The position numbers were made by a program, and so were the translations under genes. The notes below the pieces were generated by a model. It ran no database searches, was not told the origin of the DNA, and saw only the letters and a list, made by a program, of their open reading frames with translations. A DNA stretch of 59,228 nucleotides from a virus, in IMG/VR virus record IMGVR_UViG_3300047510_003019, positions 1 through 59,228 of that record, one strand, 5' to 3'. This document shows positions 1 to 9,752 of this stretch, one piece after another. How positions within the stretch are numbered: the first letter of the stretch is position 1; each line of letters opens with the position of its first letter.

Positions 1-1051
1 GAAGACCTTGAAGTCCTTGATGTCCCTGAATACCTTGATTTGATAATCCTTGCAATCCCTGGAGGCCTTGTCTTCCTTGAGATCCTCTATCACCTTGAAG
101 TCCTTGGGATCCTTGATTACTTAAACCTTGAAGACCTTGATTTCCTTGTAGTCCTTGGGATCCTTGATTACCTTGAAGTCCTCTTTGTCCTTGAAGTCCC
201 TGCTGTCCCTGAAGTCCTTGGGATCCTTGAAGTCCTTGAGATCCTTGATTACTTAGACCTTGAAGACCTTGAAGTCCTTGGCGTCCAAAATCACCTTGAA
301 GTCCTTGATGTCCCTGAAGACCTTGATGTCCCTGAAGTCCTTGATTTCCTTGAAGTCCTTGATGTCCCTGAAGACCTTGATGTCCCTGAAGTCCCTGAAG
401 ACCCTGACGACCTTGAAGACCTTGGGTTCCTTGATGACCCTGAAGTCCTTGGTGTCCCTGAAGACCTTGATTTCCTTGAAGTCCTTGAAGTCCTTGAAGT
501 CCTTGATTTCCCTGAAGACCTTGACGACCTTGAAGTCCTTGATTTCCCTGAAGGCCTTGGTGACCCTGCAGGCCTTGAATACCTTGATCGCCCTGCAGTC
601 CTTGAAGACCTTGAAGACCTTGAGTTCCTTGATTCCCTTGAGTACCTTGTCTTCCTTGAGTACCTTGTCTACCTTGAAGACCTTGTGTTCCTTGAGTTCC
701 TTGGTTTCCTGTTCCTTGAAGACCTTGAAGACCTTGTAATCCCTGAAGTCCCTGTGTTCCTTGAAGACCTTGAGTACCTTGGCGACCCTGAGTGCCTTGT
801 ATTCCTTGAAGACCTTGAGTTCCTTGAATACCAAATAATCCTTGAGTTCCTTGAACTCCTTGATTACTTAAACCTTGTAATCCTTGACGACCTTGAGTTC
901 CTTGAGGCCCTTGTGTTCCTTGAAAATTACTTAAAGGTCCTTGAGTTCCTTGAAGACCTTGAGTACTTCCAGCCTCTCTTGTAAGTTTAATAGAGGGATT
1001 ATACCCTACAGTAACATTATAGCTGGTGCTTCCAAGAGAAACTGTAGGCAT
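1..1051 (-). CDS. Collagen-like repeat structural protein (3' end outside window)
   Basis: The start ATG at 1051 overlaps the upstream stop codon (TAATG). The reading frame stays open to the left edge, so about 350 residues are visible and the C-terminus is missing. After a unique head of about 33 residues ([17 protein letters not shown]...) the protein is almost entirely Gly-X-Gln triplets (GLQG, GHQG, GIQG, GTQG), with an occasional GPQ. Periodic interruptions of the type GLSNQG recur through the array. Gly at every third position is the collagen triple-helix signature, so this is probably a trimeric rod in a tail fibre or head fibre. Proline is scarce and Gln fills the Y position, as in other bacterial and phage collagen-like proteins. 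The opposite strand is also open because of the codon bias and should be ignored. A prolyl-hydroxylase-like gene lies about 1.6 kb upstream. Confidence 0.85.
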   Translation of the reverse strand, partial: MPTVSLGSTSYNVTVGYNPSIKLTREAGSTQGLQGTQGPLSNFQGTQGPQGTQGRQGLQGLSNQGVQGTQGLFGIQGTQGLQGIQGTQGRQGTQGLQGTQGLQGLQGLQGLQGTGNQGTQGTQGLQGRQGTQGRQGTQGNQGTQGLQGLQGLQGDQGIQGLQGHQGLQGNQGLQGRQGLQGNQGLQGLQGLQGNQGLQGHQGLQGHQGTQGLQGRQGLQGLQGHQGLQGHQGLQGNQGLQGHQGLQGHQGLQGDFGRQGLQGLQGLSNQGSQGLQGSQGLQGQQGLQGQRGLQGNQGSQGLQGNQGLQGLSNQGSQGLQGDRGSQGRQGLQGLQGLSNQGIQGHQGLQGL

Positions 1052-1383
1052 TAGATTGACTCACTAGCATTTACAAGCACCATACCATCAACAACTTTAG
1101 TTTTCTTTTCTTGAGAAGAAATAATAATTACATCATAATAATATCTACCTGCCTTCAAATCATCGGTAATTGTATTTGCAAGAGATACTACTACTTGTCC
1201 TGCAGTAGATACAATTCCAACATTAAAAGATGTAAAACTAGTGGACTCTGGAAACTTACGGATTTTCGCCACTCCAGTATGTCCTGTTAAATCTAAAGGA
1301 CTTCCATCTGGATTATTTACGGTAAAAACTTCTTGATAGTCAGTACCTTGTTCAATAACAATATTAACTGCTGGAACTGCCAT
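1051..1383 (-). CDS. Small putative virion structural protein
   Basis: A 110-residue protein with no signal peptide or membrane segment. It opens with [20 protein letters not shown] and continues with a beta-rich pattern ([12 protein letters not shown], then [10 protein letters not shown]). This resembles the N-terminal domains of phage upper-baseplate or fibre-adaptor proteins, but I cannot name a family with certainty. It is translationally coupled (TAATG) to the collagen-like protein downstream, so it may be its adaptor or collar. A late-promoter-like motif lies 21 nt upstream. Confidence 0.7.
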   Translation of the reverse strand: MAVPAVNIVIEQGTDYQEVFTVNNPDGSPLDLTGHTGVAKIRKFPESTSFTSFNVGIVSTAGQVVVSLANTITDDLKAGRYYYDVIIISSQEKKTKVVDGMVLVNASESI

Positions 1384-1403
1384 TTCCGCAACATACTACT
1401 TTT

Positions 1404-1414
1404 AGTTATTTATC
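1404..1414 (-). promoter_or_regulatory. T4-type late promoter motif
   Basis: The minus strand reads GATAAATAACT, 21 nt before the ATG at 1383. It matches the TATAAATA-like element used by gp55/gp33-dependent late transcription in T4-like phages. The same element recurs before many genes in this window. Confidence 0.55.
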
Positions 1415-1425
1415 CGTATCTCAAG

Positions 1426-1454
1426 TTGCATTATTGATATAGATATTATAGAAT
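1426..1454 (+). promoter_or_regulatory. Sigma70-type promoter for the plus-strand oxygenase
   Basis: TTGCAT (1426-1431), a 17-bp spacer and TAGAAT (1449-1454) lie 18 nt before the ATG at 1473. The 17-bp spacing matches the other sigma70-like promoters in this window. Confidence 0.5.
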
Positions 1455-1472
1455 AGATTTATTTTATAACTT

Positions 1473-2051
1473 ATGAGTAAGTTTGTAAAAAGAGGATGGT
1501 ATTATCTCCCCGATATTATTACACCAGAAGAAGCAATTAATATTAAGTATCAAAACCTTTGTGGTGCTGTAAATGATTTGGGTTCTCTTAATGGACACTG
1601 GGATCCGGAGAGAGGTAGAGTATTGACTTGCTATGCACCACCCTCTTGTACTTTCGTGATGAAAAGAATTCAACCAGTTCTTGAAAATCTTCTTGGAGAA
1701 GAACTTTTACCAACTTATTGGTTTTCTACAACTTATCATAAAGGTGGATGGATGAACTGCCATACTGACCGTCCATCTTGTGAGGTCTCTGTCACGATGA
1801 ATATTTGCGGTGATGCTCCTTGGCCTATCAAATTAAAAGATAAGACTGGAAAAAATCAAGCAGTAGTCACTCCAGTAGGACACGGAGTTGCATATTTGGG
1901 AACAGAAGTAGAGCACTGGAGAAGTCCTTTAAGAACTCACAAGAATGATCGCTTTATGCAACTGTTTCTACACTTTGTAAGAAAAAACGGTCAATATGCA
2001 GACTATGCATTTGATCGTAGTGATAAGTGTTATCAGTTATTACACAGATAA
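1473..2051 (+). CDS. 2-oxoglutarate/Fe(II)-dependent oxygenase
   Basis: A 192-residue protein on the plus strand, against its neighbours. The iron-binding signature is visible: His-Thr-Asp in GGWMNCHTDRPSCE (about residues 97-99) and a distal His in TEVEHWRSP, followed by Arg in HKNDRFMQLFLHF, which would bind 2-oxoglutarate. This is the double-stranded beta-helix hydroxylase fold. The substrate cannot be told from sequence. It converges with the 2040-2582 gene and overlaps it by 12 nt. It has its own sigma70-like promoter just upstream, so it may be expressed earlier than the fibre genes around it. Confidence 0.8.
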   Translation: MSKFVKRGWYYLPDIITPEEAINIKYQNLCGAVNDLGSLNGHWDPERGRVLTCYAPPSCTFVMKRIQPVLENLLGEELLPTYWFSTTYHKGGWMNCHTDRPSCEVSVTMNICGDAPWPIKLKDKTGKNQAVVTPVGHGVAYLGTEVEHWRSPLRTHKNDRFMQLFLHFVRKNGQYADYAFDRSDKCYQLLHR

Positions 2052-2582
2052 TGGATCGTTAATCATCGGAACTTTTCTCAAATCTTCAATATATGAAGTG
2101 TAAATTGATTGATCTACTGATACACCTGCTGGAGGTGCGGGAAGTTCGGTTGGAAAAGTTGCTGCACTAGGAAGATCGCGAAGAGACTGTCTCCAATCTT
2201 TAAATTCTGTTGAAAGATTAGTATCAGTTTCTTTTGCTTTAATTACAATCCAATCAGTTTGATTTAAAAGTTGATCTCTGTATTTGCGAACAAGATTAAG
2301 ACGCTTTGTTGATTGTCTTGCATCATATGCTGCAATTTCTGCATCCCATTCTGCTTGAGTAAGAACAGCAAGACCTTCTTTTTCTTCAATTACTGTTTCG
2401 TCTGGACAAGTTGAAAAGAAAAATTCAATTCCATTTTCATCAAAAAGTGTATAAACTTTCTCAAGACCTTCGGCAGTAAAATTAATTACACCGAACATTG
2501 GTTGGGCCCATTGTTCTGGCGTTGTTGCAAAAACACTTGGATTATCCCTATCTAACAAATAATGTTTTATAAGTTGGGTCAT
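2040..2582 (-). CDS. Phage tail/fibre assembly chaperone-like protein
   Basis: A 180-residue protein. The central and C-terminal part has the pattern YRDQLLNQTDWIVIKAKE followed by FKDWRQSLRDLP. This is the signature of the phage tail-assembly chaperone family seen next to tail-fibre genes (Pfam Phage_tail_APC). The N-terminal part (HYLLDRDNPSVF) is beta-rich. It is likely to help fold or trimerise one of the neighbouring fibre proteins. Its 3' end overlaps the converging oxygenase gene by 12 nt. Confidence 0.7.
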   Translation of the reverse strand: MTQLIKHYLLDRDNPSVFATTPEQWAQPMFGVINFTAEGLEKVYTLFDENGIEFFFSTCPDETVIEEKEGLAVLTQAEWDAEIAAYDARQSTKRLNLVRKYRDQLLNQTDWIVIKAKETDTNLSTEFKDWRQSLRDLPSAATFPTELPAPPAGVSVDQSIYTSYIEDLRKVPMINDPLSV

Positions 2583-2610
2583 TTCTTATTTCAAGATACT
2601 TTCTTGTTAT

Positions 2611-3270
2611 TTATGGAACCTTAATTCCATACTTCTGTTCTATTTCTCTATCTTGTTCTTCTTTTGTTTTGAATCCTTGAACTCTCATCCAAGTTACAAG
2701 AGTGTATCTTTTACCAGAAAGTACAGGTTCAACACAGTGCTTAAAGTATCTTGAGGAAGGAAAACAAACAAGAAGGCCTGGTTCTGGTTTAATGGTGACT
2801 CTTAAATCTGGAAATGTAAAATATCCACCATCAAAATCATTATTGAGAAAAAGAACCGTAGAAAGATCACGATCTACACTCTTCTTCCACATTTGAGTTC
2901 CATCGGGATTCGTCCAAAGTGCTTCTGCATCATAGTGAGGTTTATAGTGCCCTCCTTTTTCATAGTAAAGAAGTTGAGGCATTTCACTATCACGAATTTT
3001 AAAATTATAAAAAGGATTGATAACGTGGTCAATAATGTTTGTCATCAGGTCGTGAATTTGAGGAAGTATCGGTGTTACATCAGCACACTTTACATCTCTG
3101 GATGTTTTATCTACCTTATGTTCTTGTTGCTTTGTAAGATTAGTTTTATCGGGGTCAAACACACCCATCTGTTCCATTTCTGCACTATTTGCATAATCAA
3201 TCAGATATTTACAGTTTTCTTTCGTGACTACTTTTGGTTGAATTAAAATATTGGATAATAAATCATTCAT
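2611..3270 (-). CDS. Prolyl 4-hydroxylase-type 2OG-Fe(II) oxygenase
   Basis: A 219-residue protein with the P4Hc domain layout. HYKPHYDAE supplies His-X-Asp for iron (about residues 112-114). SRYFKHCVEPVLSGKRYTL supplies the distal His and the 2-oxoglutarate-binding Lys/Arg, followed by VTWMR. Family members hydroxylate prolyl residues in peptides. Here the nearest proline or collagen-type substrates are the kelch proteins (many TPTP motifs) and the collagen-like protein. The role in virion maturation is inference. A CTAAATA late motif lies 19 nt upstream. Confidence 0.82.
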   Translation of the reverse strand: MNDLLSNILIQPKVVTKENCKYLIDYANSAEMEQMGVFDPDKTNLTKQQEHKVDKTSRDVKCADVTPILPQIHDLMTNIIDHVINPFYNFKIRDSEMPQLLYYEKGGHYKPHYDAEALWTNPDGTQMWKKSVDRDLSTVLFLNNDFDGGYFTFPDLRVTIKPEPGLLVCFPSSRYFKHCVEPVLSGKRYTLVTWMRVQGFKTKEEQDREIEQKYGIKVP

Positions 3271-3288
3271 ATCAGTAATGATGTAGAT

Positions 3289-3299
3289 GATTTATTTAG
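3289..3299 (-). promoter_or_regulatory. T4-type late promoter motif
   Basis: The minus strand reads CTAAATAAATC, 19 nt before the ATG at 3270. It overlaps the last codons of the kelch gene upstream. Confidence 0.5.
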
Positions 3300-6082
3300 T
3301 TTGCGTTTGAGACTGCTGCTAAACCACTTCTTGCTTGAGATAACTTAGGTGTTGGAGTTGTTATGGTTTCTGTTGAAAAATCTAGACGGTCTATAGTACA
3401 AACAAGAGTAGGACCACCACCACCAAAGTAACCATAAGAACTACTTGAGGTTGCTGCTAAATTTTGTCTTGCTTGAGATAATGTAGGTGTTGGAGTTGTT
3501 ATGGTTTCTGTTGAGAAATCTAAACGGTCTATGGTGGAAACAACAGTAGGAGTACCACCACCACCAAAGTAACCATAATTGGTACTTTGGACTGCTGCTA
3601 AATTTTGTCTTGCTTGAGATAATGTAGGTGTTGGTGTTGCTACGGTTTCTGTAGAGAAATCTAAACGGTCTATAGTACAAACAAGAGTAGGAGTACCACC
3701 ACCACCAAAGTAACCATAAGAACTACTTGAGGCTGCTGCTAATCCACCTCTTGCTTGAGATAATTTAGGTGTTGGAGTACTTACGGTTTCTGTTGAGAAA
3801 TCTAAGCGATTTATAATAGAAACACGAGTAGGAGTACTACCACCACCAAAGTAACCATAAGAACTACTTGAGGTTGCTGTTAGGAAATTTCTTGCTTGAG
3901 ATAACTTAGGTGTTGGTACTGATACTGTTTCTGTAGAGAAATCTAGACGATCTATGGTACAAACAAAAAGGGGAGTACTAGTCAAACCACCACCAAAGTA
4001 ACCATAAGAACTACTTGAGGTTGCTGCTAATAATTGTCTTCCTTGAGATAACTTAGGTGTTGGAGTTGTTATGGTTTCTATAGAGAAATCCAAGCGGTCT
4101 ATTGTGGAACTATCTGTAGGAACGGCACCACCACCAAAGTATCCATAAGTAGCAGAACCAACTCTACGAGTTCCTGTTGCTCCTGATGTTGCTGCTAAAC
4201 TAGATTTTGCTTGAGATAACTTAGGTGTTGGTGTTGTTACGGTTTCTGTAGAGAAATCTAGACGGTCTATGGTGGAAACACGAGTAGCAGGAGGAGTAAA
4301 ATAACCACCACCAAAGTAACCATAAGAACTACTTGAGACTGCTGCTAAACCACTTCTCGCTGAAGATAACTTGGGTGTTGGGACTGTTACTGTTTCTGTA
4401 GAGAAATCTAAGCGATCTATGGTACAAACACGAGTAGCAGGAGGAACAAGACCACCACCGAAATAACCATAAGAACTATTTGAGACTGCTGCTAATTCTT
4501 GTCTTGCTTGAGATAACTTAGGTGTTGGTGTTGTTCTTGTTTCTGTGGAAAAATCTAAACGGTCTATGGTGCAAACACCAATACTAGCGTCGGGCCCTCC
4601 ACCTGCAAAGTAACCATAAGAACTACTTGAGACTGCTGCTAAACCATCTCTTGCTTGAGATAATTGATAGGTTCCTGGTGTTGATCTAGTTTCTGTAGAG
4701 AAATCTAGACGGTCTATGGTACAAACACGAGTAGCAGGAGGAATAAGGCCACCACCAAAATAACCATAAGAACTACTTGAGACTGCTGCTAATTCTTCTC
4801 TGCCTTGAGATAACTTAGGTGTTGGTACTGATACAGTTTCTGTGGAGAAATCTAAGCGATCTATGGTACAAACACGAGTAGCAGGAGGAACAAGACCACC
4901 ACCGAAATAACCATAAGAACTATTTGAGACTGCTGCTAATTCTTGTCTTGCTTGAGATAACTTAGGTGCTGGAGTACTTATGGTTTCTGTGGAGAAATCT
5001 AAACGGTCTATGGTAGAAACAAAAGTAGGAGTAGCACCACCAGCAAAGTAACCAGTAGTAGCACTCTCGGGCCAGTTGGTGAACTTAGGTGAACTTCTAA
5101 AGGTTTTAGGTTTATTAATTTGTGTTGCACCGGAACCTATTCTTGCTACAGATAAATCGGGCCCTGGAGTTGTTACGGTTTCTGTAGAGAAATCTAAACG
5201 GTCTATGATAGAAATAATAGTAGGAGTAGAAGTTTCACCACCAGCAAAGTAACCATAAGAGTTACTTGAAGTACCTGCTGCAGAAGATTTTGATGCAGAT
5301 AACTTAGGTGTTGGTGTTGTTCTAGTTTCTGTAGTAAAATCTAGGCGATCTATGGTAGAAACAACAGCAGGAGTAGGAATAATACCACCACCAAAGTAAC
5401 CATAACTATCATTTTCTACAGATTCTAAAGTTGATTTTGCTTGAGATAACTGATAAGTTCCTGGTGTTGCTCTGGTTTCTGTAGATAAATCTAGACGGTC
5501 TATAGTGCAAACAAAAGTAGTTGGGGCACTAGCACCACCAGCAAAGTAACCATAAGAACTATTTGATACTGACGTTAAATTTCTTCTTGATGATGATAAC
5601 TTGGCTGCTATGACTGGAGATTGTATGGTTTCTGTAGAAAAATCTAAACGATCAATTGTGGAATAAAAGGTGCTAACAGGAAGGACAGCATAACCACCAC
5701 CAAAATATCCATATAAATTAGTTGCGACTGCTGATGTTCCTCTTTTTGCTGCAGAAAGATTAGAAACTGCAGCCGTTTCAGTTTCCGTAGAAAATTCTAA
5801 GCGATCAATAGTAGAAATATCTCCACCAGCAGTGATTCCCCCAGCAAAATAAGCATAAAAATTATTTGTTGCAACACCAAAGTTAGTTTTTAAAATTGGG
5901 GAAGTTGAGGCTGTTACGACTTCTGTAGTAAAATCTAAACGGTCAATTACACAAGTAGTACCAGGTTCTGCACCTGCGACATAATATCCATAGAGAGCCG
6001 AAGGAGTGTTTACGTCAAAACTTTCATTAATATTTGCAATTTGTTCTGTTCTAACTTCTCTAAGTGAAAATATTCCAGACAT
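3296..6082 (-). CDS. Giant kelch-repeat adhesin-like protein A (18 repeats)
   Basis: A 928-residue protein made of 18 repeats of about 48 residues. Each reads roughly TIDRLDFSTET - TPTPKLSQAR - LAAVSSSSYGYFGGG. This matches the kelch blade plan: a YDxxT-like strand, an Arg-led strand, then an aromatic strand ending in the Gly-Gly doublet. Two linkers, SPKFTNWPESATTGYF near residue 340 and SGATGTRRVGSATYGYF near residue 645, split it into three blocks of exactly six repeats. The head MSGIFSLREV resembles the heads of the two paralogues. The start overlaps the sulfotransferase stop codon (TAATG). It is probably a virion-surface fibre or adhesin; the ligand is unknown. Confidence 0.85.
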   Translation of the reverse strand: MSGIFSLREVRTEQIANINESFDVNTPSALYGYYVAGAEPGTTCVIDRLDFTTEVVTASTSPILKTNFGVATNNFYAYFAGGITAGGDISTIDRLEFSTETETAAVSNLSAAKRGTSAVATNLYGYFGGGYAVLPVSTFYSTIDRLDFSTETIQSPVIAAKLSSSRRNLTSVSNSSYGYFAGGASAPTTFVCTIDRLDLSTETRATPGTYQLSQAKSTLESVENDSYGYFGGGIIPTPAVVSTIDRLDFTTETRTTPTPKLSASKSSAAGTSSNSYGYFAGGETSTPTIISIIDRLDFSTETVTTPGPDLSVARIGSGATQINKPKTFRSSPKFTNWPESATTGYFAGGATPTFVSTIDRLDFSTETISTPAPKLSQARQELAAVSNSSYGYFGGGLVPPATRVCTIDRLDFSTETVSVPTPKLSQGREELAAVSSSSYGYFGGGLIPPATRVCTIDRLDFSTETRSTPGTYQLSQARDGLAAVSSSSYGYFAGGGPDASIGVCTIDRLDFSTETRTTPTPKLSQARQELAAVSNSSYGYFGGGLVPPATRVCTIDRLDFSTETVTVPTPKLSSARSGLAAVSSSSYGYFGGGYFTPPATRVSTIDRLDFSTETVTTPTPKLSQAKSSLAATSGATGTRRVGSATYGYFGGGAVPTDSSTIDRLDFSIETITTPTPKLSQGRQLLAATSSSSYGYFGGGLTSTPLFVCTIDRLDFSTETVSVPTPKLSQARNFLTATSSSSYGYFGGGSTPTRVSIINRLDFSTETVSTPTPKLSQARGGLAAASSSSYGYFGGGGTPTLVCTIDRLDFSTETVATPTPTLSQARQNLAAVQSTNYGYFGGGGTPTVVSTIDRLDFSTETITTPTPTLSQARQNLAATSSSSYGYFGGGGPTLVCTIDRLDFSTETITTPTPKLSQARSGLAAVSNAN

Positions 6083-6909
6083 TAGATTCCAAATACAGAG
6101 TACTTCGGAGTTAGTTGTCGCCAGAACTCCATTTCTTTATATTTATCCATAATATACTTACTAAGATACTTTGAATTATCTCTGTGTATTTTTTCAACTT
6201 TATTTCTGACAGTATGCATATTCTCAAGGCCATAAACCACATCATTCTCATCAAACTTTGGTTTTACATTTGAAAAATCATAAGAATACTCAGGTATTCT
6301 TAGAAATGAATGAATACGATTAAGTTCTCTTTGAGGATTGGAAATTAAATCCTCATATTCTACAAATAACAAATATCTCTGATGACTCTTACGAAATGCT
6401 TCTGTAAGTGCGTGATAAGATTGACATATAATACCACTTGGAGACATTAGAAAATCACATCGATTATCATTTGTAAGTTCTAAGTTTCTTTCTACGAGAG
6501 CTTTATCAACAAAAGATGTTGTTTTACTGCGTTCAATTAAAGAAAGAAAAGAAACCATAATGTCCTGAATGTTTCTTACAGGACAAATGATCTTTGGTTC
6601 TGGAGTGATGTAATCTTTGATGTGTTGTATTTGATTCACCCAACCTCTTGACTTATCAATAATAATCGGTTCTGGTGTATCAAAGTAATAGTTATGAGGT
6701 ATGGATGATAAAACTCTATGTGCTGCTTCTGGTTTTGGATGTGCTTTATATTGCTCTGAGTTATATAACAAATACTCCTCAGTATAATGTATTGTATCTA
6801 AAAGAGGAGAGTTTGTAGATGCGTGTATCTGAGGATTTTGATTCAGAAGTGCAGTCAGAAGTGTCGAACCAGATCTTGGAAGACCTGAAAGAAAGTGAAA
6901 GGTTTTCAT
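6082..6909 (-). CDS. Sulfotransferase family protein
   Basis: About 275 residues starting at MKTFHFLSGLPRSGSTLL. The P-loop-like GLPRSGSTLL is the 5'-phosphosulfate-binding loop of PAPS-dependent sulfotransferases. Further motifs fit the family: PKIICPVRNIQDIMVSFLSL (3'-phosphate-binding Arg/Ser region) and YLLFVEYEDLISNPQREL. The frame stays open 18 codons further upstream, but that extension would run into the kelch gene, so the ATG at 6909 is preferred; a CTAAATA motif lies just upstream of it. It would transfer sulfate to a glycan or to protein Tyr/Ser. It sits between two kelch genes, so virion decoration is a reasonable inference. Confidence 0.82.
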   Translation of the reverse strand: MKTFHFLSGLPRSGSTLLTALLNQNPQIHASTNSPLLDTIHYTEEYLLYNSEQYKAHPKPEAAHRVLSSIPHNYYFDTPEPIIIDKSRGWVNQIQHIKDYITPEPKIICPVRNIQDIMVSFLSLIERSKTTSFVDKALVERNLELTNDNRCDFLMSPSGIICQSYHALTEAFRKSHQRYLLFVEYEDLISNPQRELNRIHSFLRIPEYSYDFSNVKPKFDENDVVYGLENMHTVRNKVEKIHRDNSKYLSKYIMDKYKEMEFWRQLTPKYSVFGI

Positions 6910-6924
6910 AATATAGGTTTTTGG

Positions 6925-6934
6925 GATATTTAGT
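6925..6934 (-). promoter_or_regulatory. T4-type late promoter motif
   Basis: The minus strand reads ACTAAATATC, 16 nt before the sulfotransferase ATG at 6909, at the end of the upstream kelch gene. Confidence 0.45.
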
Positions 6935-9746
6935 TTGAGTTTGAGACTGCTACTGGTCCCCATCTTTCTGCAACAAGTTTTTGTGCCGGTACTGATGTGG
7001 TTTCTGTAGAGAAATCTATACGATCTATAGTAGAAACAGTAACAGGACCAGAAATAAGACCACCACCAAAGTAACCATAAGAACTACTTGAGGTTGCTGC
7101 TAAATCACTTCTTGATGAAGATAACTTAGGTGTTGGTGTTGTTACGGTTTCTGTAGAGAAATCTAGACGGTCTATGGTAGACACAGTAGCACCACCAGCA
7201 AAGTAACCATAAGAACTACTTGAGGTTGCTTGTAAAGCAGATTTTGCTTGTGATAACTGATAGGTTCCTGGCGATGTTATAGTTTCAGTAGTGAAGTCTA
7301 AGCGATCTATGGTGCAAACAGAAGGAGGAAGATTACCGCCACCAAAGTAACCATAAGAACTACTTGAGGTTGCCGTTAAATTTTCTCTTGCCTGAGATAA
7401 TTTAGGTGTTGGTGTACTTACAGTTTCTGTAGAGAAATCTAGACGATCTACAGTGCTAATAATACCAGGAGCAGGAGCACCAGGAGCATAACCACTACCA
7501 AAGTAACCATAAGAACTACTTGAGGTTGCTGATAATTTCCATTTTTCTAGAGATAACTTAGGTGTTGGTGTACTTACAGTTTCTGTAGAGAAATCTAGAC
7601 GATCTATGGTAGAATAAAATCCAGAAGAGAATCCCCCACCACCAAAGTAACCATAAGAACTACTTGAAGTTGCTGATAATTTCCATTTTACTGCAGACAA
7701 CTTAGGTGATGGTGTTGTAATAGTTTCTGTAGAGAAATCTAGACGGTTTATTGTACTAGTTCCAGCAGCTGCAAATCCACCTACAAAATATCCAGCAGTT
7801 GCAGAACCAACTCTACGAGTTCCTGTTGCTCCTGATGTTGCTGCTAAGTTATCTCTTATTTGAGATAACTTAGGTGCTGGAGTACTTACGGTCTCTGTGG
7901 AGAAATCTAAACGGTCTATAGTGCAAACACGAACAGTAGGAGTATAACCACCACCAAAGTAACCATAAGAACTACTTGAAGCTGCTGCTAAACTAGATCT
8001 TGCTTGAGATAACTTAGGTGTTGGAGTACTTCTGGTTTCTGTAGAAAAATCTAGGCGATCTATGATGCAATAATTACCACGAGGAGGTGTCTGGCCACCA
8101 CCAAAGTAACCATAAGAACTACTTGAGACTGCTGCTAAACTCTCTCTTGCTGTAGATAACTTAGGTGTTGGTACTGATACGGTTTCTGTGGAGAAGTCTA
8201 GACGGTCTATAGTACAAAAAACATCAGTAGAAGCAAAACCACCACCAAAGTAACCATAAGAACTACTTGAGACTGCTGCTAAACCACTTCTTGCTTGAGA
8301 TAACTTAGGTGTTGGAGTACTTATGGTTTCTGTTGAAAAATCTAAACGATCTATGGTACAAACACGAGTAGGAACAGTAACAGAACCACCACCAAAGTAA
8401 CCATAAGAACTACTTGAGGTTGCTGATAATTCACCTCTTGCTACAGGTAAGTTAGGTGTTGGTGCTATTACTGTTTCTGTTGAGAAATCTAGACGATCTA
8501 TAGTGGAATAAAAAGTAGAAGGAGGATTAAGACCACCAACAAAATAACCATAAGAACTACTTGAGACTGCTGCCAAACTTTGTCTTGATTGAGATAACTT
8601 AGGTGCTGGAGTACTTATGGTTTCTGTGGAGAAATCTAAACGGTCTATGGTAGAAACAAAAGTAGGAGCAGCACCGCCACCACCAAAGTAACCAGCAGTA
8701 GAACTCTCAGGCCAATTGGTAAACTTAGGAGAAAGTTGAAAAATTGGATTGCGATTGATTTGAGTTGCTGCTAATCCACCTCTTGCTTGAGATAATTTAG
8801 GTGTTGGAGTACTTACGGTTTCTGTGGAAAAATCTAGACGATCTATGGTGGTAATATAAGTACTAGCAGCAGAAGAACCACCACCAAAGTAACCATAAGA
8901 GCTACTTGAGACTGCTGCTAAATTATCTCTTGCTTGAGATAACTTAGGTGTTGGAGTACTTACGGTTTCTGTAGAAAAATCTAGGCGATCTATGGTAGTA
9001 ACAAAAGCAGGAGTAGAAGTTTCACCACCAGCAAAGTAACCATAAGAACTACTTGAGGTTGCTGATATATCTTCTCTTGCTTGAGATAACTGATAAGTTC
9101 CTGGAGTTGTTCTGGTCTCTGTGGAGAAATCTAAACGGTCTATGGTACAAACAATAGCGGGAGTAGGAATAAGTCCCCCACCAAAATAACCATAAGAACT
9201 ATTCGAAACTGCTGCTAATCCAACTTTTGCTTGAGATAACTGATAGGTTCCTGGTGTTGATCTAGTTTCTGTAGAGAAATCTAAACGGTCAATGGTACAA
9301 ACACGGGCAGGAGTAGGAGTAAGACCACCCGCAAAATAACCATAAGAACTACTTGAGACTGCTGCCAAACTTTGTTTTGCTTCAGATAACTGATATGTTC
9401 CTGGAGTTGCTACGGTTTCTGATGAGAAATCTAAACGGTCTATGGTGCAAAATCTAATCGTGATTGGAGAAAAAAGTCCACCAGCAAAGTAACCATAATT
9501 GGTACTTTGGACTGCTGCTAAATTACTTCTTGCTAGAGATAACTGATAGGTTGCTGGAGTTGTTCTGGTTTCTGTAGTGAAATCTAAACGGTCAATAGTC
9601 GTATAAAATGCAAGTGGTACTGGACCAATACCACCACCACCAAAGTAACCATAAAGACGACCAGAAATATTCAGGTTTAGACCCGATGTTGTATTACTAA
9701 CTTGTAGATCATAAACACGATCTAAACCGAATACGTCTCCTTGCAT
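6930..9746 (-). CDS. Giant kelch-repeat adhesin-like protein B (18 repeats)
   Basis: A 938-residue paralogue of the 3296-6082 protein. I count 18 copies of the (T/S)IDRLDFSTET blade, again in three blocks of six. The linkers are QLSPKFTNWPESSTAGYF before blade 7 and SGATGTRRVGSATAGYF before blade 13. The head MQGDVFGLDRVYDLQV is shared in outline with the 12359-14221 protein (MSGVFGLKKVYKKQV) and may be a virion-attachment peptide. Each block opens with an aromatic-GG strand and closes with LAAVS, as expected if the first and last strands complete one blade. There is no signal peptide or membrane segment. Confidence 0.85.
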   Translation of the reverse strand: MQGDVFGLDRVYDLQVSNTTSGLNLNISGRLYGYFGGGGIGPVPLAFYTTIDRLDFTTETRTTPATYQLSLARSNLAAVQSTNYGYFAGGLFSPITIRFCTIDRLDFSSETVATPGTYQLSEAKQSLAAVSSSSYGYFAGGLTPTPARVCTIDRLDFSTETRSTPGTYQLSQAKVGLAAVSNSSYGYFGGGLIPTPAIVCTIDRLDFSTETRTTPGTYQLSQAREDISATSSSSYGYFAGGETSTPAFVTTIDRLDFSTETVSTPTPKLSQARDNLAAVSSSSYGYFGGGSSAASTYITTIDRLDFSTETVSTPTPKLSQARGGLAATQINRNPIFQLSPKFTNWPESSTAGYFGGGGAAPTFVSTIDRLDFSTETISTPAPKLSQSRQSLAAVSSSSYGYFVGGLNPPSTFYSTIDRLDFSTETVIAPTPNLPVARGELSATSSSSYGYFGGGSVTVPTRVCTIDRLDFSTETISTPTPKLSQARSGLAAVSSSSYGYFGGGFASTDVFCTIDRLDFSTETVSVPTPKLSTARESLAAVSSSSYGYFGGGQTPPRGNYCIIDRLDFSTETRSTPTPKLSQARSSLAAASSSSYGYFGGGYTPTVRVCTIDRLDFSTETVSTPAPKLSQIRDNLAATSGATGTRRVGSATAGYFVGGFAAAGTSTINRLDFSTETITTPSPKLSAVKWKLSATSSSSYGYFGGGGFSSGFYSTIDRLDFSTETVSTPTPKLSLEKWKLSATSSSSYGYFGSGYAPGAPAPGIISTVDRLDFSTETVSTPTPKLSQARENLTATSSSSYGYFGGGNLPPSVCTIDRLDFTTETITSPGTYQLSQAKSALQATSSSSYGYFAGGATVSTIDRLDFSTETVTTPTPKLSSSRSDLAATSSSSYGYFGGGLISGPVTVSTIDRIDFSTETTSVPAQKLVAERWGPVAVSNSN

Positions 9747-9752
9747 TTGTTT

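Noticed and set aside
40-984. Long plus-strand frame rich in LDVPEDLD-type residues, and a minus-strand KVFK-rich frame at 253-834
   Set aside because: Both are shadows of the collagen-like repeat in the real frame, which starts at 1051, keeps Gly every third residue and is coupled to its upstream gene.
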